This document shows, in pieces, positions 26,027 to 34,698 of a stretch of 64,000 bases of DNA. The position numbers and the translations under genes are program-made. Numbering within the stretch: position 1 is the first letter of the stretch; each line of letters starts with the position of its first letter. The stretch spans positions 1-64,000 of the forward strand of contig JADZDP010000031.1 in assembly GCA_020850995.1 (NCBI GenBank), in the 5' to 3' direction. The notes under the pieces are model-generated. The model was not told where the DNA came from. It did no database searches and saw only the letters and a program-made list of their open reading frames with translations. This DNA comes from Deltaproteobacteria bacterium (GTDB lineage: Bacteria; Myxococcota; UBA727; VGSZ01).

Positions 26027-27562
26027 ATGCGTCACACCCTGTCCCCCTCCGTCCCGTGGATTATGGGCGCGCTGCTCGCGCTCAGCGGTGTTGGCTGCCC
26101 AGAGGCACCCCCCGCCAGCGAGGGCGAGGGCGAGGGCGAAGGCGACCCCGGCGAAGGCGAGGGCGAGGGCGACCCCGGCGAGGGCGAGGGTGAAGGCGAG
26201 GGCGAGGGCGAAGGTGAGGGCGAGGGCGACCCCGGGCCGAGCTGCACCTCGAGCGGCGACTGCGAGATCGCCAACATCTGCGTCGATCTGCACTGCGTCG
26301 CCGGCTGCAACGACGACCGCGACTGCCCTTCGGACGCGGTTTGCGATGCCACGGTCGGCGCGCACGGCGACTGCGTCGAGTGCACCATCGACGACGACTG
26401 CGAAGCTGGCGAGGTGTGCCGCACCAACGAGTGCTTCGCCTCCTGTACCGACGACAGCACCTGCACCGATCAGGTGTGCGACCTGAACGCCGGCGTGTGC
26501 GTCGACTGCCTCGACGACATCGACTGTCCGCTCGCGTTCATTTGCGAGAGCCAGGAGTGCGTGGCCGGCTGCCGCGATGATCGCGACTGCGACGACGAGG
26601 CCGGCCAGGTGTGCGACCCGACCAACCACCTCTGCGTGGTGGGCTGCAGCGACTCGCCCGACACCTGCCCGCCGGGCGCGCACTGCGTGAACCTGCAGTG
26701 CGAGGTGGGCTGCGACGGCGACGACGAGCGCTGCGGCCCCGATCAGGTGTGCGGTGACGACGACGTGTGCCGCGACGCCTGCGATCAGCCAAACGACTGC
26801 CGCCTCGGGCAAACCTGCCTGGGCACCGTCTGCGTCGACGGCTGTCAGGAAGCCGGTGACTGCGATGGCGATGTGTGCACGGGCTCCGCTGGCACGCCGG
26901 GCGCCTGCATCGGCTGCGCCGTCGACGATGACTGTGGCTTCTTCACCCTGTGCGACGAGCGCGACAACGTGTGCCGCAACGAGTGCATCGACGTGGCGGG
27001 AGCGTTGCGCTGTGTCGATGGGGTCTGCGACGCGACCACGCTCCTGTGTGTCGGCTGCCTCGCCGATGACCACTGTGCCGAGGTCGAGCACTGCGACGTC
27101 GACGCCCACGAGTGCCGGCCCGACGACACCACCTGTGCCCCCTGCCGCGACGACGACGACTGCGAGAGCGGCCAGCGCTGTGGCTTCGTCGACGGCGGCG
27201 GCGGCTTCGGCGAGCGCTACGAGCGCGTGTGCCTGATCCAGTGCGGGACCGGGCAGACCTGCCCGAGCGGGCTCGGCTGCGAGCTGGCCACTGACCCCGA
27301 CGGTGTGGTGCTCGACGAGCTGTGCGCGCCGCAGAGCACGGTCAACGAGCTGCCGACCTGCGATGGCTGGCGGAGCGCCGTGCTGGAAGAGGGCTGCTGG
27401 GTCGGCGCGAACGCGTCCTGTGGCCGCGATACCCGCAACGACGGCGTCTGCGTTGCCGATCCCGCCGGCGGCGGCACCTGCACGCTGGCCTGCAGCGTCG
27501 ACGCCGACTGCCCGCCGGGCAGCAGCTGCGACGTGGCCAACGGCACCTGCCGCCTGTTCTGA
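26027..27562 (+). CDS. Cys-rich repeat lipoprotein with Gly-Glu linker, 511 aa
   Basis: Lipobox ALSGVGC (Cys24) and a Glu-Gly/DPG spacer (residues 32-68). Then come about ten repeats of 35-45 residues built on the pattern C-x-x-D-x-D-C-x-x-G-x-x-C-x(5-8)-C (for example NDDRDCPSDAVCD and IDDDCEAGEVCRTNEC). The spacing resembles the Dickkopf-N-like or EGF-like Cys-rich modules common in myxobacterial surface proteins. The Asp-rich loops suggest calcium binding. GGAGG lies upstream of ATG 26027. Divergent from the TlpA-like gene across 138 bp. A hairpin at 27583 may end the transcript. Confidence 0.8.
   Translation: MRHTLSPSVPWIMGALLALSGVGCPEAPPASEGEGEGEGDPGEGEGEGDPGEGEGEGEGEGEGEGEGDPGPSCTSSGDCEIANICVDLHCVAGCNDDRDCPSDAVCDATVGAHGDCVECTIDDDCEAGEVCRTNECFASCTDDSTCTDQVCDLNAGVCVDCLDDIDCPLAFICESQECVAGCRDDRDCDDEAGQVCDPTNHLCVVGCSDSPDTCPPGAHCVNLQCEVGCDGDDERCGPDQVCGDDDVCRDACDQPNDCRLGQTCLGTVCVDGCQEAGDCDGDVCTGSAGTPGACIGCAVDDDCGFFTLCDERDNVCRNECIDVAGALRCVDGVCDATTLLCVGCLADDHCAEVEHCDVDAHECRPDDTTCAPCRDDDDCESGQRCGFVDGGGGFGERYERVCLIQCGTGQTCPSGLGCELATDPDGVVLDELCAPQSTVNELPTCDGWRSAVLEEGCWVGANASCGRDTRNDGVCVADPAGGGTCTLACSVDADCPPGSSCDVANGTCRLF
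26120..26232 (+). repeat. (Glu-Gly)n coding tract in the Cys-rich lipoprotein
   Basis: Degenerate GAGGGC/GAAGGC units broken by GACCCC (Asp-Pro) encode the spacer after the lipid anchor. Confidence 0.9.
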
Positions 27563-27582
27563 TGCTCGACGGCGACAGCAGT

Positions 27583-27606
27583 CCGCGAGCGCTCGTGCGC
27601 TCGCGG
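27583..27606 (+). terminator. strong hairpin after the Cys-rich lipoprotein gene
   Basis: A perfect 10-bp stem CCGCGAGCGC/GCGCTCGCGG with loop TCGT starts 21 bp after the stop at 27562. It is followed by a weak CTCTTTG stretch and not a full T-run, so it is a possible terminator or a 3'-stabilising hairpin. Confidence 0.5.
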
Positions 27607-27644
27607 CGCCTCTTTGCTAGGGTGCGCCGCGGAGGCACGCCCCG

Positions 27645-28289
27645 ATGCTCGACCCTCACCAGGCCCCACCAACCAGCCGCCTCGACGACGATGACGACGA
27701 CGATCACGACGAGGGCGCCGGCAAGAAGGGCAAGAAGAGCAACCGGCTCGAAGAGCGCCTGCTCGACGCCCGCACGCTCATCATCGCCGACGAGGTGAGC
27801 GACGTCCTCTACCGCCGCGTCGCCACCATGCTGACGCTGCTCGAGCGCAAGGACAGGAAGGCGCCCATCACCGCCTTCGTCAACTCGCCGGGCGGCTCGG
27901 CCGACTCGGGCTTCGCCATCTACGACCTGTTCCGCTTCTCGCCCTGCCCCATCACCACGGTGGCGAACGGCGTGGTGGCGTCGGCGGCCGTGCTCATCTA
28001 CCTGGGCGCGCCCCAGGGGCGCCGCGTGTCCTTGCCGAACGCGCGCTTCCTCTTGCACCAGCCCTCCACGGCCACGCGCGGCCAGGCCTCCGACATCGAC
28101 ATCACGGCGCGCGAGATCTCCAAGCTGCGCCACCGCTACAACGAGGTGGTGGCCGAGGCCACCGGCAAGCAGGTGGCCGCCGTCGAGAAGGACTCGGACC
28201 GCGACTTCTGGCTGAGCGCGCAAGAGGCGGTGGCCTACAAGCTGGTCAACCGCGTGCTCACCTCGCGCGCGCAGCTCGAGGAGCTGTAG
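27645..28289 (+). CDS. clpP: ClpP-family serine protease with acidic N-terminal extension
   Basis: The proteolytic subunit of Clp complexes forms tetradecameric barrels fed by an AAA+ unfoldase. The core runs from about residue 37 and has PITAFVNSPGGSADSGFAIYD. The nucleophile is Ser113 in GVVASAAV and the His is His138 in LLHQPS, 25 residues apart as in E. coli ClpP. The oxyanion-side PGGS is kept. The nucleophile context is ASA where ClpP1 typically has MAAS. The N-terminal 36 residues are unusual, with seven consecutive Asp in a DDDDDDDHDEGAGKKGKKS tail. No unfoldase gene is adjacent. It may be a second ClpP paralogue. Confidence 0.88.
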   Translation: MLDPHQAPPTSRLDDDDDDDHDEGAGKKGKKSNRLEERLLDARTLIIADEVSDVLYRRVATMLTLLERKDRKAPITAFVNSPGGSADSGFAIYDLFRFSPCPITTVANGVVASAAVLIYLGAPQGRRVSLPNARFLLHQPSTATRGQASDIDITAREISKLRHRYNEVVAEATGKQVAAVEKDSDRDFWLSAQEAVAYKLVNRVLTSRAQLEEL

Positions 28290-28297
28290 CAGCGAGC

Positions 28298-29275
28298 TCA
28301 AGTCGCCGGCACGTCCACCTCGACGCTGGCGGCGCCGCTCGCGCTGGTGCACGCCACCGTGACCGTGGTGGGCGTGTTGGGCGTCGCCACCGGCGTGTCC
28401 GGCGTGGCCGGGTTGCCCTCCACGGTGCAGGTGGCGCCGGCGAGCGCGTCGATGGTGACGCTGCCCGGGTTGCCGGCAGGCGCGCCGGTCACCGCCACCT
28501 CGAAGAGCACGGTGAGCTCGACGCTGGCCGTGGTAGCCGCGCCGCCGCCCTCGGTGGCGCACGAGGCGGTGAGCGTGAGCGCGCCGTCATGATCGCTGTC
28601 GGTGATGGCCACGGTCGCGTCGCCATCGACGTCAACGGTGACGCCGTTGACCGTGCAGGGCGCCACCGTGTGGGGCCGAGCGACGATGTGCGCCACCACC
28701 TCTTCGCCCACGGCAACGGTGCGGTCGCCCTCGTCTTGCGTGAGCGTGATGCTGGCCACGGCGACCGACGTGGTCAGGCGCCCGCTGGCGGTGCCCAGGC
28801 AGGAGAGCTCGTAGTCGGTGTCGAAGTACGGCGTATCGGTGACGCTGTGGTCGCTGTCGCTGTCGGCGAGCTCGAGCCCGTCGAAGCTGCGCGTGACCGT
28901 GCAGGCGCCCACCGCGCCCGACGTGGTCCAGGTCAGCGTGACGCTCTCGCCGGAGCGGATGAGCGGCGCCGAGATCCTGAAGTCCTGCACCGTGGGCAGC
29001 ACCTCGCCCTCGCCCTCGCCCTCGCCCTCGCCCTCACCCTCGCCGACGGGATCGCGATCGACGCACGCGTAGTCGGAGCAGAGCAGGCCGGGATCGCACT
29101 CGATGACGTCGCCGCAGGCCTCGCCGCATTGTTTGGTGCCGTCGGCGCGGGCGTGGCAGTAGAGGCCCGCGCCGCACTGCGCGTTGTCGGTGCAGGTGCC
29201 CGGCGGGCAGCCGACCGCCGCGACAACGACGACGAGCGAGAGCGAGAGCGCGAGCAGCAGTTTCACCAGCGACAT
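28298..29275 (-). CDS. lipoprotein with Cys-rich head, Gly-Glu linker and Ig-like repeats
   Basis: Lipobox VVAAVGC. Next is a Cys-rich module of about 50 residues with eight cysteines (CTDNAQCGAGLYCH...CDPGLLCSDYAC), then a Glu-Gly linker. Two or three beta-sandwich domains follow, of Ig-like or PKD-like type (SGESVTLTWTTSGAVGACTVTRS and the following TVAVGEEVVAHIVAR). Each appears to contain a Cys pair. The start at ATG 29275 fixes the signal peptide; upstream frame extension is Arg/Ser noise. It converges with clpP, with 8 bp between stops. Probable surface adhesion or binding protein. Confidence 0.7.
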   Translation of the reverse strand: MSLVKLLLALSLSLVVVVAAVGCPPGTCTDNAQCGAGLYCHARADGTKQCGEACGDVIECDPGLLCSDYACVDRDPVGEGEGEGEGEGEGEVLPTVQDFRISAPLIRSGESVTLTWTTSGAVGACTVTRSFDGLELADSDSDHSVTDTPYFDTDYELSCLGTASGRLTTSVAVASITLTQDEGDRTVAVGEEVVAHIVARPHTVAPCTVNGVTVDVDGDATVAITDSDHDGALTLTASCATEGGGAATTASVELTVLFEVAVTGAPAGNPGSVTIDALAGATCTVEGNPATPDTPVATPNTPTTVTVACTSASGAASVEVDVPAT

Positions 29276-29330
29276 GCGCGCAGGCTGTCGGAATCGCGCG
29301 CCGCGGGCAAGCGGTGGCCCGCGCCCTCCC

Positions 29331-29900
29331 TCAGGAGAGGAAGCCGCGGATCTCGCCATGGGGCTGCGCGATGAGCTCGATGGCGACGATGCGATCCTCG
29401 CGCACCGCGCCCTTGACGGCGCCAAGGGCCGCCTCGACGTCGGCCAAGGCGCCCGCCACGGTGAACCAACCCTTGCCGCCCACGCCCACGGCGAGGTGCA
29501 TGCGGGGCACCGCCACGGTCACCGCCTTGAGCGCCACGTCGGCGGCATGCACGGCCGTGGCGACCGTGGCGGTCTCGACGATGCCCACGGCGTCGCCGGG
29601 CGCGGGCTCCACCACCGCGTCCATGGCGGGCAACAGCATCGGGTGCGCGCCCGGCAACAGGAGCTCGTCGACGAGCCCGCTGCCGGCGAGCTCGAGCGCC
29701 ACGTGGTGGCTCTCGCGCGTGGCCTCGAGCTCGCCGCCGAACACGATGACGAGCTTGCCGGGCGACACGGGCGCTGCGCGGCGCACCGTCACGGGTGCCC
29801 GCTTGGCGATGGCGTCGAGCACCACGAAGCCGCGCGCGATGGAGGCGGTCTCGACCACCGCCACCGCTTCGAGCGTCGATCGGTGCGCGACGTCGCTCAT
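29331..29900 (-). CDS. BMC-T: tandem-domain microcompartment shell protein (T1 type)
   Basis: 189 aa with two BMC folds in tandem: AVAVVETASIARGFVVLDAIAKRA (domain 1) and DAVGIVETATVATAVHAADVALKA (domain 2). Both carry the VETxS/T-I-A opening and the PG/GK strand (VSPGKLVIVFGGEL, VGGKGWFTVAGAL) of the family. Tandem BMC proteins form trimers that look like hexamers and tile shell facets. By memory it resembles the T1 trimer protein of the Haliangium ochraceum shell more closely than PduT or EutL. It starts 7 nt after the pyrophosphatase stop, so the two are an operon. It sits about 4.8 kb from the other shell genes. Confidence 0.9.
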   Translation of the reverse strand: MSDVAHRSTLEAVAVVETASIARGFVVLDAIAKRAPVTVRRAAPVSPGKLVIVFGGELEATRESHHVALELAGSGLVDELLLPGAHPMLLPAMDAVVEPAPGDAVGIVETATVATAVHAADVALKAVTVAVPRMHLAVGVGGKGWFTVAGALADVEAALGAVKGAVREDRIVAIELIAQPHGEIRGFLS

Positions 29901-29907
29901 GCGGCGC

Positions 29908-30453
29908 TCAGGCTCGCGCGATCTTCTTGCCGTAGCGCTCCTGCCAGGCAGTCAGTGAGCGCTCGACCACCTTGATCGCCTCGTCGAGGCCGTGGGGTGC
30001 GGCCACGCGCACCTCCTTCTCCTCGAGCGCCTTGTAGTCACCAAAGAAGCGCATGATCTCGTTCATACGGAAGGGCGCGAGGTCATCGAGCGTGCGCACC
30101 CCCTCGAACATGGGGTCGCCGATCATGACCGCGATGATCTTGTCGTCGACCTGGCCCTGGTCGACCATGGGCATGACGCCGATGATGCGCGCCGACACCA
30201 GGGCACCGGGCACCACCTCGTCTTGCGAGAGCACCAGCACGTCGAGCGCGTCGCCGTCGTCATCGAGGGTGCGGGGGATGAAGCCGTAGTTGGCCGGGTA
30301 GTGGATGGCGCCGTAGAGCACACGGCTCGCGCGCAACAGGCCACACTCATGGTCGATCTCGTACTTGACGCGGCCGCCGCGCGGGATCTCGACGAAGACG
30401 TCGACCACGCGGGGGGCGCCGGGGCCGGGGCTCAGGTCGTGCCAGGGGTGCAT
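29908..30453 (-). CDS. ppa: inorganic pyrophosphatase (family I)
   Basis: Soluble Mg-dependent pyrophosphatase hydrolysing PPi to two Pi. The 181-aa length is typical. Motifs are VFVEIPRGGRVKYEID, YPANYGFIPRTL, and DGDALDVLVL (the D-x-D-x-x-D metal site, with Ala where Pro is usual). IGDPMFEGVRTLDDL and HFFxDYK-like RFFGDYKALE are also present. ATG 30453 was chosen because the family begins with a short HDLSPG-type head. The frame continues upstream with a hydrophobic, Cys-containing stretch that would mimic a lipoprotein signal, but this is not expected for the family. Operon with the BMC-T1 gene, which hints that it may serve the microcompartment by pulling a PPi-releasing ligase reaction. 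Confidence 0.92.
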   Translation of the reverse strand: MHPWHDLSPGPGAPRVVDVFVEIPRGGRVKYEIDHECGLLRASRVLYGAIHYPANYGFIPRTLDDDGDALDVLVLSQDEVVPGALVSARIIGVMPMVDQGQVDDKIIAVMIGDPMFEGVRTLDDLAPFRMNEIMRFFGDYKALEEKEVRVAAPHGLDEAIKVVERSLTAWQERYGKKIARA

Positions 30454-30529
30454 GGGGTGGCACCCTAGCGCAAAACCCACCCCCGCGAGCCAGGGGAGCG
30501 CTACCGTCCTGGCGACGTCAGAGGTGGCC

Positions 30530-31762
30530 ATGAGCGCGTTCGACGAGCTGTACCGTGTGGCCCAAGAGGCCAAGCGCGGAGATGGGGGTGGGCTCCGCCG
30601 CGACGGCTGGCAAGGCACCGTCGGCACCATTGAGACCTTCGACCTCGAGCGCATCGGCGCCGCGCTCGACAGCGCGCGACAGAGCGAAGGGCAGCCTCTG
30701 CCCGAGCACTACGTGCTGCCGGACTACCCAGGGCAGGCCGCCACGCTGCGCATCGACGGCACCGAGGTAGGCACCCACGGCCTCATCGTCGTCGAGGGCG
30801 ACACCCTCTACCAGGCACACAGCACGGTCGACGGCGTGACCCCGGCCCTGCAGCTGCGCGCGCACCGCTGGTTCCTGCCGATGCCGGCGGAGCAGAGCTT
30901 CGTCGCCTACGGCGAGGTGCAAGCGACGGGCGAGAAGCGCTTCGATCGGGCCTTTCACCTCCGCGCCACCTCGCGCGCAGCCGCTGTAGCGTTCCTCACC
31001 CCGCCCCTCGTCGAGCAACTGATGCGCGTGGGCGGTGACGTCGTGTCCATCACGGTACGTCCCGAGCTAGGACGCACCGGCTGCGAAGTGAGGGTCGAGG
31101 TGAGCTCCGCCAGGCAGGCCACGCCCGCCATCGCCCTGGCGCGCGCGGCCCACGCGGCTACCGAGACGCTCGTGGGCACGCCCGGCGGCTTCGTGGCCAC
31201 GAGCGGCGCGCACGCGCTGGCGCCCGACCAGCTGCTCGCTCTGGTGGAGCGCGTGCGTAACACCGTGTCCTTCCTGGCCGGGCACGTGGCTCGCGTGGGC
31301 GACGGCGTCGAGGCGCGCCTCGAGCTCGACCGCCCGAGCGGCCTCGCCTCGGTGCTGCGCATCGAGCCCGCGAACACGAGCGCTGTGCGCGTGAGCTTTC
31401 GCGGCGAGCTGCCTCACGACGACCGCGCGCGCCGCACCACGCTCACTCCCGAGCTCGGCGTGCTCAAGAGGGCCAAGGGCCTCGTCGACACCAAGGTGGG
31501 CGATGCGCTGCTCGACCGTGCCTTCCTCATCGAGGGCGACGCGGCGCGGGCGCGCTTGGCGCTCGCCGATCCGAGCGCGTCGCTGCGCTTGGCCGGCCGT
31601 GGCGCGGCGCTCACGGTCGACGGCGCGGGCCTCGACGTGCGCGTGCCTGATGTTCCCCTCGACGACAGCGCGCTCCTCGAGGTGGTGCTGGCGGCGCTCG
31701 CCTGCTGGCGCGGTGCGGCGCTTCGTGCTGCGGGGCTCGTGGTGCAGGAGCTGGAGGAGTAG
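30530..31762 (+). CDS. hypothetical soluble protein, 410 aa
   Basis: Not recognised. There is no signal peptide or membrane helix. Charged N-terminal residues (SAFDELYRVAQEAKRGDGGG) are followed by a beta-rich body with RIDGTEVGTHGLIVVEGD, and a central and C-terminal part with alternating Arg/Glu strands. The C-terminal region may hold a repeated fold. It is divergent from ppa, with 76 bp between starts, and lies within the DNA that separates the two microcompartment blocks. Its own role is unknown. Confidence 0.6.
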   Translation: MSAFDELYRVAQEAKRGDGGGLRRDGWQGTVGTIETFDLERIGAALDSARQSEGQPLPEHYVLPDYPGQAATLRIDGTEVGTHGLIVVEGDTLYQAHSTVDGVTPALQLRAHRWFLPMPAEQSFVAYGEVQATGEKRFDRAFHLRATSRAAAVAFLTPPLVEQLMRVGGDVVSITVRPELGRTGCEVRVEVSSARQATPAIALARAAHAATETLVGTPGGFVATSGAHALAPDQLLALVERVRNTVSFLAGHVARVGDGVEARLELDRPSGLASVLRIEPANTSAVRVSFRGELPHDDRARRTTLTPELGVLKRAKGLVDTKVGDALLDRAFLIEGDAARARLALADPSASLRLAGRGAALTVDGAGLDVRVPDVPLDDSALLEVVLAALACWRGAALRAAGLVVQELEE

Positions 31763-31771
31763 CAGCCGCTG

Positions 31772-33946
31772 TCACGGGCAGGTCTCGTCCTCCTGGTACT
31801 GCACGCTCACGGGATTCGAGGTCGAGGCAATCGCGATGGTAGCGGTGTCGTCGTCGCCACAGGTCGGCGACGTCGTCGACCACACCGTGCCAATCGCCGG
31901 GATCAAGGTCTGGCTACCGGGCTCGCGCAGCTCGACATAGAGGTCGGGATGGCCCACCAGGGTGTTGCCTCCCGGGTTGGTCACGGTGCCGAGGTCCACC
32001 GTGAGCGGGCCGAGGTCCTGGATGGCGATCGCGGTGCACGTGGTGGTGGGCTCGTCGACGTCGATGCTGTTGCGGCGCAGGGTGATGCCGCCGCGCTGCA
32101 GCAGCAGGCCCTCGCGGCACACGGAGCCGTCCACCACGATGATGACGTTATCGAAGACGTCGACGCTGCCGGTGGTCGCCAGCGTCATGCGCCAGTCTTC
32201 GCGGGCCACCAGGTGGTTGCGTAGAATCTGCGCGGCGCCGGCGCCTTCGAGATGGAACGCCCCGCCGCTCGCGACGTTGTCGAGGAAGCGCAGGACGTCG
32301 CCGGCCTGGAGCTGTGCGTTCAGGATCTCGGCGGCGTCGGCGGCGGTGTTGAAGGTGCAGCCACTGACATCGAACGAGGTCGCACCGCCTGCCGGGATGG
32401 CGAGCGCCACGCCCCAGGTGCTGAAGGTGCAATCATCGACCACGACGTTGGCGGCGACAGAGAGGAGCGGGTTGCCGTAGGCGGCCGCCCCCAGGAGCTC
32501 GAGGTTTCGCAGCGTCGCCGGCTGGCTCACCGCGAATAAGGACCCCTCCCCGGCGGTCACCGAGGCGCCATCCTGACCCTCAAGCACCAGCCCCGCGATG
32601 TTGAGGTCGGTCGCGGGCGTGTCGACCAGGTTCGTCGCCACGAAGACGCCGACGTTGCCCTGCCCGGCGAGCGCGGTGAGCGCGTCGCCGAGCAAGGGGT
32701 AACAGCCGTTGGCGGGGTCGTCGGAGCCCACCACAGCTCTGAACGGCACCTCGCGGTAGTTGGGCACCTGCACGCCGCACATGGGCCTCGTGGGGCCGCA
32801 GGTGGCGCCCTCGAGCGCCACCGAGATGCTGGTGGCGCTGCCGAAGCGCACCTCGAAGCCACAGCGAGGGGGGTCATGCGACCAGGTGTTGCCCGCCGCG
32901 CTCGCAGCGCCGATCGCCATGTCCACGACGAGGTCGGCGCGCCCCGCCGGGGCGCTGAAGGTGTTGCGGTCGGCCTCGTTGCTGCCGCCGAGATCCAGGC
33001 TGGTGAGCCCGTCGCGCGCGAGCATGAGGCCGTTCGTCACCGAGGGCGCCTCAAAGGTGCTCCCGCGCACCGAGACGCGTCCCGCCCGGAGGTCGACCAG
33101 GTGATCCATGCCGGCGGCGCCCACGACATGGATGCGGTCGAGGGTCACGTCGGGGTTCCCGATGATGCGGAGCTCGTCGTCGCCGGTGAAGGCGAAGACC
33201 GTGTCGCGGATCTCGTGCGTGCCGCTGCCGTCGAGGATGAGCTGGCCCGCCTCGATGGTGCAGCTCTGAAGGATCACGGTGGTCTCGGCGTCGGCGATGA
33301 GCGATCCGACGACGCCGCCTTCGAACACCACGTCTTGCAGGTACAGCGCAGCACCGCTGGTACCGAGCAGGGTCTGCGAACCGCGCAGCTCGAGGTCCAC
33401 GAGCATCGCAATGCCACGCAGGTCCACCAGAGGCAGCGCGGTCTGGGCGGCGGTGCGAACGATCTGGAGCGCCACGAGGCTCACCTCCGCGTCGACGATC
33501 AGCACCGAGCTCTCGGTGCTGACCTCGAGCCGCGTGCGCAGCGGGCCGGCGCCGACGATGGTGAGCCCGGTGGGCACCATCAGGGGCCAGGCCTCGCGGA
33601 AGACACCTTCACCCACCACGATGGCGCCGGGGCCCGCCCCCAAGCTCGCCGCCACCGCGTCGCTGATGGTGGTGAAGCAGCCCGCGTGCAGTGGCGCCGC
33701 CAGGTCCGGGTTCACGACGGCGAGCAGGGGAAGCTCGAGATCCGCCGGCACCTCGACGCCGCAGTCGCCATCACCCTCGCCCTCGCCCTCGCCCTCCGCG
33801 AGCGCCACCGCGCACACGCCTTCGACGCACACGGGTTGCTCGCCGGGGCACGACGCGTCGCTGTCGCAGGGCACGCGCAGGCCGAGCACGGCGCAACCCG
33901 AGAGGAGGAGCGAGTGGCTCGCGATGGCGAGGGAGACGACGCGCAT
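31772..33946 (-). CDS. lipoprotein with parallel beta-helix ectodomain, 724 aa
   Basis: Lipobox LLLSGC, a Cys-rich neck (PCDSDASCPGEQPVCVEGVC) and a short Glu-Gly linker. A long ectodomain follows with the repeating short strands of right-handed beta-helices (VDLRGIAMLVDLELRGSQTL, SSVLIVDAEVSLVALQIV and many similar turns). Such helices bind or cleave polysaccharides or mediate adhesion; no catalytic residues of pectate lyase or pectin esterase were identified. The ATG overlaps the stop of the preceding gene (TGATG), so translation is coupled to it. Confidence 0.75.
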   Translation of the reverse strand: MRVVSLAIASHSLLLSGCAVLGLRVPCDSDASCPGEQPVCVEGVCAVALAEGEGEGEGDGDCGVEVPADLELPLLAVVNPDLAAPLHAGCFTTISDAVAASLGAGPGAIVVGEGVFREAWPLMVPTGLTIVGAGPLRTRLEVSTESSVLIVDAEVSLVALQIVRTAAQTALPLVDLRGIAMLVDLELRGSQTLLGTSGAALYLQDVVFEGGVVGSLIADAETTVILQSCTIEAGQLILDGSGTHEIRDTVFAFTGDDELRIIGNPDVTLDRIHVVGAAGMDHLVDLRAGRVSVRGSTFEAPSVTNGLMLARDGLTSLDLGGSNEADRNTFSAPAGRADLVVDMAIGAASAAGNTWSHDPPRCGFEVRFGSATSISVALEGATCGPTRPMCGVQVPNYREVPFRAVVGSDDPANGCYPLLGDALTALAGQGNVGVFVATNLVDTPATDLNIAGLVLEGQDGASVTAGEGSLFAVSQPATLRNLELLGAAAYGNPLLSVAANVVVDDCTFSTWGVALAIPAGGATSFDVSGCTFNTAADAAEILNAQLQAGDVLRFLDNVASGGAFHLEGAGAAQILRNHLVAREDWRMTLATTGSVDVFDNVIIVVDGSVCREGLLLQRGGITLRRNSIDVDEPTTTCTAIAIQDLGPLTVDLGTVTNPGGNTLVGHPDLYVELREPGSQTLIPAIGTVWSTTSPTCGDDDTATIAIASTSNPVSVQYQEDETCP

Positions 33947-34686
33947 CACGCGCCCTCCGGCAAGAGCAAGAGCAGCACCCCCACGGCACCAATCACGGCG
34001 CCGGCGCCGGCGACGAGCAAACCGGCGCGCCCGGCGAGCTGCAGCGGCTCCTTCTCGACACCGGGCTTGGCTGCGTCGTTCAGCAAGATCTCGCACACCC
34101 CCGTCGTCACGCCACCGCCGAGCAGCGCCAGCCCACCGAGCGCAGCGGCGCCCCCGCCTGCCAGCACCAAGGGCGACAGTGGTACCGGCGCGATCGGCGG
34201 CGCGATCAGCCCAGCGTCGAGCAGCAGCTCGCGCAGCGCAGGGCGCAGCGCGGGCTGGATGTCGTCGAGCGCCTTCGCCTCGATGGTGCGGCGCGCGATG
34301 AGCCCGCTCTTCGAGTCGAACAGGCTGAGTGCGAGCGTCGTGGTGCTGCCGAGGCCGGTGACGCTGCCGAACACCACCGCGCGTGCGCCGAGCGCGCCGG
34401 CCAGCTCGGCGAGGCAGCTCTTCGCGTCGCAGTCCATCGACTGCTTGGCCGCGTCGAGGTTGGCCAGGGTGCGCATGTCCTCTTGCGAGGTCACGCGCAG
34501 CCCCTCGAGCTCGCCGAGCGCTGCGGCCACCAAGCGCGTGACGGCGCGCGCCGTGTCGGCCTCGACGTTGACCGCCTCGAGGTCGAGCGCGAGCACGGAA
34601 ACCGCTTGGGGCCGCCGCGCACCAGTCACCGCGACCGACGCGGGAGGCGCACCCAGCAGGGCCAGCAGCGTGAGCGGCGCGAGCAT
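33946..34686 (-). CDS. exported protein with two C-terminal membrane helices, 246 aa
   Basis: A signal peptide (MLAPLTLLALLGAPPASVAVTG) is followed by a domain of about 130 residues resembling the periplasmic nucleotide-fold modules of FlgO/TolB-N-like proteins (VSVLALDLEAVNVEADTARAVTRLV, LVAAALGELEGLRVTSQEDM, GARAVVFGSVTGLG). It contains a Cys pair CDAKSC. Two long hydrophobic stretches end the protein. It starts 12 bp after the aldehyde dehydrogenase stop, so it may be read from the microcompartment operon, but the export signal places its product outside the cytoplasm. The pair with the beta-helix lipoprotein looks like a separate surface unit. Confidence 0.6.
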   Translation of the reverse strand: MLAPLTLLALLGAPPASVAVTGARRPQAVSVLALDLEAVNVEADTARAVTRLVAAALGELEGLRVTSQEDMRTLANLDAAKQSMDCDAKSCLAELAGALGARAVVFGSVTGLGSTTTLALSLFDSKSGLIARRTIEAKALDDIQPALRPALRELLLDAGLIAPPIAPVPLSPLVLAGGGAAALGGLALLGGGVTTGVCEILLNDAAKPGVEKEPLQLAGRAGLLVAGAGAVIGAVGVLLLLLPEGA

Positions 34687-34698
34687 CAGCCAGAGAGG

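Noticed and set aside
17726..26232. Short-period GC-rich repeats that might be taken for CRISPR or satellite DNA
   Set aside because: They are 6-bp units encoding Glu-Gly inside lipoprotein and surface-protein genes, in frame, with no spacers and no cas genes.
29303..29322. GCGGGC/GCCCGC hairpin downstream of BMC-T1 as a terminator
   Set aside because: The 6-bp stem has an 8-nt loop and no T-run. In this GC content it is too weak to list as a feature.
30454..30654. An N-terminal extension of ppa ending in a lipoprotein-like signal (GVGFALGCHP)
   Set aside because: Family I pyrophosphatases are cytoplasmic and start at about the HDLSPG head. The extension has no ribosome-binding site and reads into the divergent gene's start region.
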